Below are positions 1-7,601 of a stretch of 64,000 bases of DNA, piece after piece. Positions within the stretch are counted from its first letter, which is position 1; each line of letters opens with the position of its first letter. The position numbers and the translations under genes are program-made. The stretch lies in NCBI GenBank assembly GCA_039972875.1, contig JBDWMA010000052.1, positions 124,001-188,000 of the forward strand. The letters run 5' to 3'. The notes under the pieces were generated by a model. The model did no database searches. It was not told where the DNA came from and saw only the letters and a program-made list of their open reading frames with translations. This DNA is from Pseudoruegeria sp039972875. GTDB lineage: Bacteria > Pseudomonadota > Alphaproteobacteria > Rhodobacterales > Rhodobacteraceae.

Positions 1-404
1 TGCGGGACTATCAGCGTAAGACACATCAATGGACGCCGGGTAAGAATTTCGACAACACAGGTGCGATTGGTCCGATTGTTGTCACACCGGATGCCCTCCC
101 AGAAGGGGCCGCCGGTCTTAAAATCGAAAGCCGTGTGGGTGATGAGGTTCTTCAATCTTCCAATACTGCGAATATGATTTGGGGTGTGGCAAAATCCATC
201 GCGATAATCTCTGAATACACTACGTTAGAGCCAGGTGATCACATTGCGTTGGGCACGCCTCCGGGTGTGGGTCACGCAAAAAAACCCAACCCGCGTTGGT
301 TGCGCCCGGGTGAAGTTGTCGACATCGAAATAGAGAAAATTGGGGTCTGTTCCAGCCCAATTGTCGACGAAGTTTCAATTTCCGACCAAACGGCGGCTGA
401 ATAA
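1..404 (+). CDS. Fumarylacetoacetate hydrolase (FAH) family protein, 3' part
   Basis: This is the C-terminal ~133 residues of an FAH-fold hydrolase/isomerase; the start lies left of the window. The open frame runs from base 3. The stretch DNTGAIGPIVVTPD, then SSNTANMIWGVAKSIAIIS and GDHIALGTPPGVGHAKKP, is typical of the family's C-terminal half (2-keto-4-pentenoate hydratase, oxalocrotonate decarboxylase, fumarylpyruvate or acylpyruvate hydrolases). These are cytoplasmic metal-dependent enzymes that cleave or hydrate ring-fission products. The stop TAA overlaps the next ATG (TAATG), so it is coupled to the nitroreductase gene. With the downstream intradiol dioxygenase it plausibly acts late in an aromatic pathway; the exact substrate cannot be told from the sequence. 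Confidence 0.85.
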   Translation, partial: RDYQRKTHQWTPGKNFDNTGAIGPIVVTPDALPEGAAGLKIESRVGDEVLQSSNTANMIWGVAKSIAIISEYTTLEPGDHIALGTPPGVGHAKKPNPRWLRPGEVVDIEIEKIGVCSSPIVDEVSISDQTAAE

Positions 405-1066
405 TGACTGTAGGAACTGATACATTGGTGGGTCTTCGAGAACAGGCACAAAATGACGTGCGCCAGCTCCGCTCGCGCATTGCGCGGCTGGACGACGACG
501 CGATTGATTTGATACTTCGGGATGCACGGTCTCATTATGCATGGACTGATCGCCCGGTCAGTGATGATGTACTTCGTGAGCTGTATGACATTACCATACA
601 GGGCCCAACGAGCATGAACACATGCCCAGCAAGGTTCATCTTTATAAAGAGCGAGGCAGGCAAGGATCGACTTGCAAAGTCACTAAAAGCTAAGAACATC
701 GACAAGATGCGAGCGGCCCCTGTGACCGCGATTGTTGCTTGGGATCCACTCTATTGGCAGCGTCTGGATTTTCTGTTTCCGCATGAAGACAGAAAACCAC
801 TGTTCGATGGCCGTGAAGATTATGCTTACGATACAGCTTATCGGAACTCTACATTGCAGGGCGGCTATTTCATGATCGCAGCACGTGCATTGGGGCTGGA
901 TGTAGGGGCGATGTCCGGGTTTTCGAATGAAATCGTTGATCAAGAGTTTTTTGCCGAAAACGGATGGAAATCCAACTTTCTGTGCAACCTTGGTTATGCT
1001 GATGAAAATGCGCTGTTCCAGAAGCTACCTCGGTTTGCTTTTGATGACATCTGCGAGATTATGTGA
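404..1066 (+). CDS. RutE-like nitroreductase (probable malonic semialdehyde reductase)
   Basis: A 220-residue nitroreductase-fold flavoprotein. The N-terminal RSHYAWTDRPVSDDVLRELYD and the following GPTSMNTCPARFIFIKS resemble RutE/HadB-type enzymes, which reduce malonic semialdehyde to 3-hydroxypropionate with NAD(P)H and FMN. It is about 25 residues longer than E. coli RutE because of an N-terminal extension. No other rut (pyrimidine) gene is nearby. It sits between an FAH hydrolase and an OsmC protein in a TRAP/dioxygenase operon, so it may reduce a different semialdehyde or an unsaturated ring-fission product. The family is well supported, the substrate is not. Confidence 0.8.
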   Translation: MTVGTDTLVGLREQAQNDVRQLRSRIARLDDDAIDLILRDARSHYAWTDRPVSDDVLRELYDITIQGPTSMNTCPARFIFIKSEAGKDRLAKSLKAKNIDKMRAAPVTAIVAWDPLYWQRLDFLFPHEDRKPLFDGREDYAYDTAYRNSTLQGGYFMIAARALGLDVGAMSGFSNEIVDQEFFAENGWKSNFLCNLGYADENALFQKLPRFAFDDICEIM

Positions 1067-1072
1067 GGTCCC

Positions 1073-1528
1073 ATGGCAATTAAAATGAAAACAACGGTGC
1101 GATTAAAGGCCGAGGCGGATTGCCCCAGTCATTCGCTCGCGAATGTCTCGATCCGAGATCTTACGTTTGCAATTGATGAGCCAACCGAACGTGGGGGTAC
1201 CAATCTGGGACCAACACCAACCGACACGGCATTGGGGGCCCTTGCGGGATGTACCAATGTGATTGGTCATAAATGCGCGTCTAAATTGGGCGTGGATATT
1301 GGTCATCTAAAAGTGAACATATCTTGTGAATTTGACCGGCGAGGTGTGACGCTGGCCGAAGAAATTGCGGTGCCATTCGTGGCGATCACACAATCCATTT
1401 CGTACGACGGTAGTGCTACTCAGGAGGAGATCATCGCCGTTGCCGCTGAGGTTGCAAAATTTTGCCCTCTGGCAAAGCTGTTCGAAGCAGCAGGTACGAA
1501 GCTCACAACGACTTGGACAAAAGCCTGA
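1073..1528 (+). CDS. OsmC/Ohr family protein
   Basis: A 151-residue OsmC-family protein. The two redox cysteines expected for the family are present: Cys60 in GALAGCTNV and Cys131 in AKFCPLAKLF. The family includes thiol peroxidases that detoxify organic hydroperoxides, plus many members of unknown role. It starts 6 bp after the nitroreductase stop, within the same operon. In an aromatic catabolic operon it could protect against hydroperoxide or quinone products, but OsmC-like proteins also occur as accessory proteins in catabolic operons without known function. Confidence 0.82.
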   Translation: MAIKMKTTVRLKAEADCPSHSLANVSIRDLTFAIDEPTERGGTNLGPTPTDTALGALAGCTNVIGHKCASKLGVDIGHLKVNISCEFDRRGVTLAEEIAVPFVAITQSISYDGSATQEEIIAVAAEVAKFCPLAKLFEAAGTKLTTTWTKA

Positions 1529-1556
1529 GTTAATCGGGGAAACTGGGAGGAAAGAC

Positions 1557-2645
1557 ATGATTGGAAAATTGACACGCCGTACCGTAATGGCAGCGCTTTT
1601 GGCTGGGGCATCAGCGATGCCTGCCATGGCTACAGAAACGATCAAAGCCGTTGTTATCGATGGATACCCAGCGCGCGCGTTGTGGGTGAAAGAATTCACA
1701 GACTTCTTTATCCCTGAAGTTGATAAGCGTCTTGCAGAGACCGGCAACTATGAGATGGACTGGCAAGAAAGTTATGGCGGCACAATTGTGAAGCCAAAAG
1801 GTGTTTTGGAAGGTGTGAAACTGGGGCTTGGTGATATTGGTATCGTGACAACGATTTTCCACAACTCCAAACTCCCAAGCCAAGCGCTGTCCGCGGTGAC
1901 ACCATTTGTAGCAGCTGACTCTCGTGCAGTGGCCAAGGCGGTGGATGAAATAGCCAAAGAATACCCTGCGATGCAGGCGGAATTTGATAAGCAGAACCAA
2001 GTGTATCTGGCGACAGGGGTTGTGCTTGATACTTATCAAGTGTTTTCCCGGGAACCGGTAAATTCGCTGTCTGACCTTGAAGGGGGCAAAGTGGCTGGTG
2101 CAGGTATGAATCTGCGCTACCTAGAAGGCATTGAAGGTGCTGCAGGTGTCCGTGGTGGTTTGACTGATTTTTACAATATGGTTCAAACAGGTCTGGTGGA
2201 TCACGCAATGCTGTGGCCCGAAGCTGCGAAGACTTTCAAAATTGCTGAAGTTGCTCCCTATATGTTAAAGGCAGACCTTGGCGCGGTGAATTCTAAAACG
2301 ATCACCGTTAACAAGGATTATTGGGCCAAACTTCCAGAAGAAGTGCAAGGTGCTCTGCAAGAGGTGGCTGTGGCATACCGTGACCACGTCGCAAACATTG
2401 CAATGGATCGCGCAGAAGCCAGCCGGAATGCATATGTCGAAGCAGGCGGCACAATCGTCGACATCGACCCTGCAGAACGTGCAGCTTGGGCTGCAGCCAT
2501 GCCAAATATTGCCGCTGAATGGGCACAAGGTTTGGACGAAGCCGGCCAACCCGGTACGGAAATGCTGAATGCATACATGGGCAAACTCAGCGATTCTGGC
2601 TTTGAACCGGTCCGTGATTGGGCTGCCGAAGCGTCCACGAACTGA
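1557..2645 (+). CDS. TRAP transporter substrate-binding protein, DctP family
   Basis: A 362-residue periplasmic solute receptor. I chose ATG 1557 because GGGAGGAAAG lies just upstream and the protein then begins with a signal peptide of TAT/Sec type (MIGKLTRRTVMAALLAGAS, cleavage near AMA-TET). The mature part has DctP features: DWQESYGGTIV, LGLGDIGIVTT and a ligand-binding core around GGKVAGAGMNLRYLEGI. It delivers an organic acid to the DctQ/DctM membrane pair that follows directly. The ligand is probably a carboxylate, perhaps an aromatic or ring-cleavage acid judging by the operon, but this is inference. Confidence 0.9.
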   Translation: MIGKLTRRTVMAALLAGASAMPAMATETIKAVVIDGYPARALWVKEFTDFFIPEVDKRLAETGNYEMDWQESYGGTIVKPKGVLEGVKLGLGDIGIVTTIFHNSKLPSQALSAVTPFVAADSRAVAKAVDEIAKEYPAMQAEFDKQNQVYLATGVVLDTYQVFSREPVNSLSDLEGGKVAGAGMNLRYLEGIEGAAGVRGGLTDFYNMVQTGLVDHAMLWPEAAKTFKIAEVAPYMLKADLGAVNSKTITVNKDYWAKLPEEVQGALQEVAVAYRDHVANIAMDRAEASRNAYVEAGGTIVDIDPAERAAWAAAMPNIAAEWAQGLDEAGQPGTEMLNAYMGKLSDSGFEPVRDWAAEASTN

Positions 2646-2659
2646 GTGATGCGCAGATC

Positions 2660-3184
2660 GTGCTAAGTTCATTCTCAAAACTTGCCAGCGGGATCGCTAT
2701 GGCGGCGAACGCGGCTGGCACTTTGGTCGTCGTCGCCTTGATTGCTGTGGTGAACTACGACATCATCGCCCGAGGATTGTTTAACAAGCCATTCCTCGGT
2801 GCCGTCGAAGTTGTACAGTTTTCGATGGTCCTAATCGTTTTCTTGCAGTTACCGGACGTGATCAGAGTTGGTCGGCTGACTCGGTCAGATGGCTTTCTTG
2901 GGCTTATGCAGAGCCGTTTTCCTGTTATTGGGAAATTGCAAAGCCGATTGATCGATGCCGCAAGCGGTGTGTTTATGATCCTCGTGGCTGTCGCGATTTG
3001 GCCGGAGTTCCTCGAAATGTGGGAAACCAAAGACTATTTTGGCGTCCCAGGTGTTTTCACAGCCCCTTGGTGGCCTGTGAAGCTTGTGATTTTTCTGAGT
3101 GCTTGCCTCTGCACCATCCATTTTGCGATCCATATCTTTAGTCAGTCCGGCGATGGAACGCCGCATCAGGAAAGTGGCTCATGA
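2660..3184 (+). CDS. TRAP transporter small permease, DctQ family
   Basis: The small membrane subunit of a TRAP importer, with four predicted transmembrane helices (hydrophobic stretches near VVVALIAVVNYDIIARGLF, FSMVLIVFLQL, GVFMILVAVAIW and LVIFLSACLCTIHFAI). The start is uncertain: GTG 2660 gives a 174-residue protein that begins MLSSFSKLASGI, normal for the family. An in-frame ATG at 2618 inside dctP would add 14 residues that look like read-through, and ATG 2699 is also possible. No clear Shine-Dalgarno site distinguishes them, so coupling to the dctP stop is likely. Its stop overlaps the dctM start (ATGA). Confidence 0.82.
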   Translation: MLSSFSKLASGIAMAANAAGTLVVVALIAVVNYDIIARGLFNKPFLGAVEVVQFSMVLIVFLQLPDVIRVGRLTRSDGFLGLMQSRFPVIGKLQSRLIDAASGVFMILVAVAIWPEFLEMWETKDYFGVPGVFTAPWWPVKLVIFLSACLCTIHFAIHIFSQSGDGTPHQESGS

Positions 3185-4488
3185 CTCCTCTAGACATTGG
3201 TCTGATATCTATCGTTGCGATTATCGTTCTGATCTATCTCGGCGTTTACATACCCATTGCTCTTGGTTTGGTGAGCTTTGCGGCCATCTGGATCATGCGG
3301 GAAAATGTGGATCTATCCTTTGCGCTACTGAAAATCGCCATAGGCGACAGTGCGATGGAATATACGTTCGCCACCATTCCTCTGTTTACCTTTATGGGGC
3401 TCATCGTTTCTAAAGCGGGGTTAGGTGCGGATATCTATTCCGTTATGAATCAAGGGTTTCGCCGTATCACTGGCGGAATTGGGATGGCAACAGTCGGTGC
3501 GAATGCAGTGTTTGCGGCTGTAACAGGCTCTTCTATTGCATCTGCGTCTGTATTCTCAAAGATGTCAGTCCCGGAAATGCTGCGGCATGACTATAACCCT
3601 CGATTTGCTGTGGGTGTGGTTGCAGGAAGTTCTGTGTTGGGCATGATCATTCCGCCTTCTGCAATGCTCATTATCTATTCCTTTGTCGCAGAACAATCTG
3701 TCGGTGAGATGTTCCTTGCGGGGGTCGTGCCGGGCATTATGTTGGCGATCGCTTATGTGGCCGCAATTTGGTTCATGGGAAAGTTCACCCCTGCATTTGT
3801 CGGGGGCCGCGCCGTCGAAGAAGCGGAGATGATGCCATGGTCTGAAATCTTGGTCAAAACGCTACCGATCTTGTTGTTGATCTTTGTTGTGCTGGGCGGG
3901 ATCTATACCGGATGGACCACTCCGGTCGAAGCTGGCGCCGCTGGTTCGTTGTTGGGGATCGTCATCGCAGCGGTTCGAGGGCGGATCAATCTAAAGAGTT
4001 TCTGGGAAACGGTGATAGAGACGGGCCATATCACTGCAGCCATTCTATTCTTGATTACGGCGGCATCAATGTATGCGCGAATGCTCGGGATTGCAGGGTT
4101 GCCCAACGAGTTGCAAAACATTCTTGCAAACAACGACTTTAGTTTCTTTTGGATCATGTTCATTCTAGTCGTTCTAATGCTGTTCTTGGGAACAATTTTG
4201 GATACGGCGTCGATCATCTTGATCGTTGTGCCACTGTTCCTTCCCTTGATTGACAGCATGGGCCTCAGCCTTGTTTGGTTCGGGATCGTGGCGGTTGTTG
4301 CCGCTGAGATTGGCTTGTTGACACCACCATTGGGTCTGAGTTGTTTTGTGATCAAAGCGACCCTTGATGATGACCGGATTAAGCTCAAGGACGTGTTCCT
4401 CGGGGCCCTGCCGTTTGCTTTTGTGATGCTCATCGTGCTGATCCTGTTGATCTGCTTTCCCGCTCTGAGTCTTGCTATTCTGAAATAA
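3181..4488 (+). CDS. TRAP transporter large permease, DctM family
   Basis: A 435-residue integral membrane protein made almost entirely of hydrophobic helices, the usual length for the DctM translocation subunit. Family signatures include GVVAGSSVLGMIIPPSAMLI and the C-terminal EIGLLTPPLGLSCFVIK. It uses the sodium-motive force to import the solute delivered by the DctP protein. The start overlaps the dctQ stop by four bases (ATGA). Complete P-Q-M gene order means the importer is probably functional. Confidence 0.92.
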   Translation: MTPLDIGLISIVAIIVLIYLGVYIPIALGLVSFAAIWIMRENVDLSFALLKIAIGDSAMEYTFATIPLFTFMGLIVSKAGLGADIYSVMNQGFRRITGGIGMATVGANAVFAAVTGSSIASASVFSKMSVPEMLRHDYNPRFAVGVVAGSSVLGMIIPPSAMLIIYSFVAEQSVGEMFLAGVVPGIMLAIAYVAAIWFMGKFTPAFVGGRAVEEAEMMPWSEILVKTLPILLLIFVVLGGIYTGWTTPVEAGAAGSLLGIVIAAVRGRINLKSFWETVIETGHITAAILFLITAASMYARMLGIAGLPNELQNILANNDFSFFWIMFILVVLMLFLGTILDTASIILIVVPLFLPLIDSMGLSLVWFGIVAVVAAEIGLLTPPLGLSCFVIKATLDDDRIKLKDVFLGALPFAFVMLIVLILLICFPALSLAILK

Positions 4489-4500
4489 AGGAAATCCGTC

Positions 4501-5370
4501 ATGCGTGACGTTACCAAAGACAATATCACTGATGTTTTCATGGGCTATATCAGCAAGGATACAGATCCACGCCTGCAAGAGATCATGGGAAGCCTCGTGC
4601 GTCACTTGCACGATTTTGCACGCGAGGTGAACCTCACCCACGAAGAGTGGAGCACCGGCATCGCGTTTCTAGAGAATGCCGGGGAAATTTCGGACAAAGA
4701 ACGTCATGAATTTGTTCTGCTGTCTGATGTGCTCGGCCTTTCTTCTTTGGTGGATATGCTGCATTCGACGCCAGAAGGGACATCCTCTTCGGTGTTGGGA
4801 CCATTCCATATCTCGGGTTCACCTCCGCTCAAGATCGGAGAGGATCTTCGTAAGGACTTCGAGGACACGGTTCTATTGGTCGAAGGTGTCGTTCGGGATC
4901 CCGATGGTAACCCAATTCCGGGTGCGACACTCGACATTTGGCAAACCGCGCCAAATGGTCTCTATTCCAGTCAAGATCCAGATCAGGATACTTATTCTTT
5001 CCATGGGTTGCAGACAGTCGGAGACGACGGTCGTTACGCGTTTACGTCGGTTCGCCCTGTGGAATACACGGTGCCGTCTGATGGACCTGTCGGGGATATT
5101 CTGCGTGCTTGTGGGCGCCACCCATGGCGTCCTTCACATTTGCATTTCATTGCGGAGGCAGAGGGGTTCAAACCGCTGGTGACCGAAGTGTTTCCGGATG
5201 ACGACCCCTATTTGGACCAAGACACAGTTTTCGGTGTTCGCGAAGATCTGGTCATGAGTTATCAGCACATGCCTGCAGGTAGTTTTCCAGACCAAGGTTA
5301 TGACCTGTCTGGAAAAGTTCCAGGTGAGTTTCTGAAAGTATCTTTTGACCTGACTTTGGTCCGCTCTTAA
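4501..5370 (+). CDS. Intradiol ring-cleavage dioxygenase (hydroxyquinol/catechol 1,2-dioxygenase type)
   Basis: A 289-residue non-heme Fe(III) dioxygenase that opens an ortho-dihydroxy aromatic ring between the hydroxyls. The N-terminal ~100 residues form the helical dimerisation domain of the catechol/hydroxyquinol group. The catalytic beta-sandwich carries the four iron ligands: Tyr155 (NGLYSS), Tyr189 (RPVEYT), His213 and His215 (RPSHLHF). The VLGPFHISGSPP segment resembles hydroxyquinol 1,2-dioxygenases. It is 12 bp downstream of dctM and last in the operon. Hydroxyquinol is my preferred substrate, catechol or a substituted catechol the alternative; no maleylacetate reductase or muconate cycloisomerase lies in the window. 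Confidence 0.88.
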   Translation: MRDVTKDNITDVFMGYISKDTDPRLQEIMGSLVRHLHDFAREVNLTHEEWSTGIAFLENAGEISDKERHEFVLLSDVLGLSSLVDMLHSTPEGTSSSVLGPFHISGSPPLKIGEDLRKDFEDTVLLVEGVVRDPDGNPIPGATLDIWQTAPNGLYSSQDPDQDTYSFHGLQTVGDDGRYAFTSVRPVEYTVPSDGPVGDILRACGRHPWRPSHLHFIAEAEGFKPLVTEVFPDDDPYLDQDTVFGVREDLVMSYQHMPAGSFPDQGYDLSGKVPGEFLKVSFDLTLVRS

Positions 5371-6059
5371 GAAAGCGATCCATTTCCAAGAAGACCGGAG
5401 AGAAATGCTCCGGTCGTTTTGTAGTGATTAAGAAGCTTTTCGCTGGCGGTGTCGGCATCACGGGCGACCGCTGCCGCCAGAATTCCAGAATGCTCATCAC
5501 TGACGTCGCGCCGTTGATAATTTAGGGTGCTGCCTGCCAAAAACCGATAGCGGATGTTCAGATCGTAGAGTTGAGAGCAGAATTTCAATAGGATTGGTGA
5601 TTCAGCATTGCTGAGCAACGCGATATGGAACGCTTTGTGATATTGCTCAAACGTTTCTTGTTCTGAATCTTTTGACCTCACCATCCGATGGTGGGCCAGA
5701 ACAATGTCCTCTTCCCAGTCCTGAGTGGCTCGAGCGATGCTTTCCCGCAATGCTAGATCCTCAAGAGTACAGCGTAGGTTTAGAATTTCGGCGAAATTTT
5801 CTGCGCTGACTTTAGCGGTCCTAAAACCCCTTTGATCCAGTCTTTCTACAAGGTTATCAGAGGTTAACAGACTCAGAGCTTCGCGGATTGGGGACGCTCC
5901 GGTTTCCAGGCGTTCCCTTAGGCCATCGATCTTAAGCTTTTCCCCAGGCCGAAGCTCGCCGACAACAATCATTTGCCGAATTTTACGGTACGCGCGCTGA
6001 GTTGCCGAGCCATCGGCAGAGGGAATATCCATGATGATAAAGGTTCCTGTTTTCTTCAA
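5367..6059 (-). CDS. GntR family transcriptional regulator, FCD (FadR) subgroup
   Basis: A 230-residue regulator. The N-terminal winged helix-turn-helix (residues ~18-80, with GELRPGEKLKIDGL and GASPIREALSLL) is followed by an all-helical FCD ligand domain with the FHIALLSNAESP motif and conserved acidic and histidine residues. It runs toward the dioxygenase gene and their 3' ends overlap by four bases, so there is no room for a classical terminator. It probably controls the catabolic operon in response to a pathway acid. An internal start at 6032 (MDIPSADGS) would remove nine residues. Confidence 0.88.
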   Translation of the reverse strand: MKKTGTFIIMDIPSADGSATQRAYRKIRQMIVVGELRPGEKLKIDGLRERLETGASPIREALSLLTSDNLVERLDQRGFRTAKVSAENFAEILNLRCTLEDLALRESIARATQDWEEDIVLAHHRMVRSKDSEQETFEQYHKAFHIALLSNAESPILLKFCSQLYDLNIRYRFLAGSTLNYQRRDVSDEHSGILAAAVARDADTASEKLLNHYKTTGAFLSGLLGNGSLS

Positions 6060-6064
6060 ATAAT

Positions 6065-6212
6065 ATCGATTATTTTGCGCAAACTGTCAAATCAGCTCGA
6101 GTAATTTGGGTCCAAATGACGATTTTTTATAAAACCGAAAATGGGCAGAGTTGGATTCTGTGCAATGAAACATTTTCGAAATTTCTTTATATCAACATTT
6201 AAAATCGATTAT
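6065..6212. repeat. Two direct copies of ATCGATTAT upstream of the GntR gene
   Basis: The 9-mer occurs at 6065-6073 and 6204-6212, each within an AT-rich context containing the ATCGAT palindrome. The first copy lies immediately upstream of the GntR start codon. They may be operator half-sites for the GntR protein or chance in AT-rich DNA; there is no binding evidence. Confidence 0.35.
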
Positions 6213-6379
6213 ATTTTTGAGTGAAAAACAGCAATTCCAAGCCTTACATGCGGGAGGTTTTTGTCGCCACAGCGTAGAAAATTAAGATTATTTTACTATT
6301 TTTACAATAACTTATCTGCTGCACGTTGGTGTGGAAAATTGGAACATTTTGGCCGAATATGGTTGATTTTCTATGGGAC

Positions 6380-6409
6380 TTGACGATTTTTGATCACTGC
6401 CTCTAATGT
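6380..6409 (+). promoter_or_regulatory. Candidate sigma-70 promoter of the LacI-type gene
   Basis: TTGACG at 6380-6385 and TAATGT at 6404-6409 with an 18-base spacer. Transcription would begin close to the ACGCGCGT palindrome at 6424, as expected for an autorepressed gene. Confidence 0.5.
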
Positions 6410-6417
6410 AAAGTTAC

Positions 6418-6435
6418 AATTTTACGCGCGTCACA
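6418..6435. promoter_or_regulatory. Candidate operator of the LacI-type regulator (autoregulation)
   Basis: AATTTTACGCGCGTCACA with the perfect 8-base palindrome ACGCGCGT at 6424-6431. LacI-family operators are usually palindromes centred on CG. It lies just downstream of the candidate promoter and 20 bases before the regulator's start codon. A closely similar site lies upstream of the polyol operon (7516-7533). Confidence 0.55.
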
Positions 6436-6455
6436 TGCGCGGCAAGGGCGGGGAA

Positions 6456-7487
6456 ATGAAGCAGCCAAAAATAAAGAATATGGAGGAGTTCGCAAAAGTT
6501 AGCGGCATTTCCAGGCCAACACTTTCAAAATTTTTTAACGACGCTAGTAGTGTAAGAAAATCTACACGTGAAAAAGTTGAAATGGCGTTGGAAAAATACG
6601 ACTATCAACCAAATGTCTTTGCCATAAATCAAAATCGCAAACTCACCAAGAATGTGGGTATCGTCGTTCCATATCTCGCTGACCCATTCTTTGCGGAAAT
6701 TGCTCGTCGCATTGAAACCTTGGTGATTGCCGAAGGGTTTAGACCCATTCTTCTTAGTTCTCATGGGGATCCGGCGTTAGAGATTGAAAACCTGACATCA
6801 CTAAAGGCAATTAAACCAGCGGGCGTGTTGATCGCACCTTTGGGGCGTGTGTCTGATAAGGACGCCCTGGAAAGCTTTTGCAAAGAGGTTCCCACGGTCA
6901 ATTTCGATGCGAACATTGAGGATGTCGGGGAAGCCTTCGTTGGGCATAACAATGCGCAGGCGACACAAATCATGATTGATTACCTCACTAGATCCGGTGA
7001 GCCACCCGTCTTTTTCGAAATGCGCACGCCGCCAAACCCGAACGCAAATAAACGACGGATTGCATATATTGAAAATATGGAACGTCTGGGGCTTACACCT
7101 CACGTCGTTCAAGTTGAGGGTGAGGGTTGGGATCTTGAGGAGATCGGCTATCACGGTGGGAAACGCGCGATTTCAGGACATCAACTTGCCACGAACACTG
7201 TGTTTTGCAGCAATGATCGATTGGCGATTGGCTTTTTGTCTGCAGCTTATGAATTGGGTGTGCGTGTCGGAATAGGAGCGGATTGTGAATTGCGGGTTGC
7301 GGGGCATGATAATCACCCAATTTCTCACTTTACTTGCCCAACACTGACCACCGTTTCACACGATTATACATCCATCGCAAAGAGCAGTGTTGAGACAATA
7401 ATGGCCTTAACCGAATCGAAAGAACGCGGTCGACCACGAGAAACGACCTTGTTTGACGGGAATTTGATCCTAAGGACCTCTTCTTAG
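6456..7487 (+). CDS. LacI family transcriptional regulator of the polyol operon
   Basis: A 343-residue LacI/GalR-type regulator. The N-terminal helix-turn-helix (residues ~6-50: EEFAKVSGISRPTLSKFFND, then STREKVEMALEKYDYQPN) is followed by a periplasmic-binding-protein-like effector domain (NVGIVVPYLADPFFAEI; a CSNDRLAIGFLSAA segment near the C-terminus). I chose ATG 6456 because GGGCGGGG precedes it and the HTH begins at once; an upstream in-frame start at 6390 would add 22 unrelated residues. It lies directly upstream of the sorbitol/mannitol operon in the same direction, and a shared operator-like palindrome supports it as the operon's regulator. The effector is probably a polyol. Confidence 0.88.
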   Translation: MKQPKIKNMEEFAKVSGISRPTLSKFFNDASSVRKSTREKVEMALEKYDYQPNVFAINQNRKLTKNVGIVVPYLADPFFAEIARRIETLVIAEGFRPILLSSHGDPALEIENLTSLKAIKPAGVLIAPLGRVSDKDALESFCKEVPTVNFDANIEDVGEAFVGHNNAQATQIMIDYLTRSGEPPVFFEMRTPPNPNANKRRIAYIENMERLGLTPHVVQVEGEGWDLEEIGYHGGKRAISGHQLATNTVFCSNDRLAIGFLSAAYELGVRVGIGADCELRVAGHDNHPISHFTCPTLTTVSHDYTSIAKSSVETIMALTESKERGRPRETTLFDGNLILRTSS

Positions 7488-7515
7488 GTACTGAAATTAC
7501 GTGCAAAAAAAATAA

Positions 7516-7533
7516 AACTTAACGCGCGTAAAA
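7516..7533. promoter_or_regulatory. Candidate operator upstream of the polyol operon
   Basis: AACTTAACGCGCGTAAAA carries the same ACGCGCGT palindrome (7522-7529) as the site before the LacI-type gene; 14 of 18 positions agree. It sits just upstream of the candidate -35 box at 7540, a position compatible with either repression or activation. Confidence 0.55.
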
Positions 7534-7539
7534 AAATAA

Positions 7540-7569
7540 TTGACCCAGAGTAGTGTTTTCTCCTACCTT
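7540..7569 (+). promoter_or_regulatory. Candidate promoter of the smoEFGK-smoS-mtlK operon
   Basis: TTGACC at 7540-7545 followed after 17-18 bases by CTACCT/TACCTT (7563-7569). The -35 box is good and the -10 box weak, which suits a regulated promoter. It lies 33 bases before the smoE start codon. Confidence 0.4.
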
Positions 7570-7601
7570 TAATGGGCAACATCCAACTAGGGAGGACTAG
7601 G

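Larger units (their letters stand above)
6060..6455. other. AT-rich divergent intergenic region
   Basis: About 400 bases without a protein gene between the divergent GntR and LacI genes, clearly richer in A and T than its surroundings. It holds the promoters of both regulators, a candidate LacI operator near 6418 and two copies of ATCGATTAT. I see no RNA gene in it. Confidence 0.7.

Noticed and set aside
2618..2659. Upstream start for the DctQ gene inside dctP
   Set aside because: The added residues do not look like a TRAP small-permease N-terminus; GTG 2660 fits the family better, though the choice is not certain.
3903..4541. A 212-codon open frame on the minus strand opposite dctM
   Set aside because: Antisense to a well-supported membrane protein gene and with no family features.
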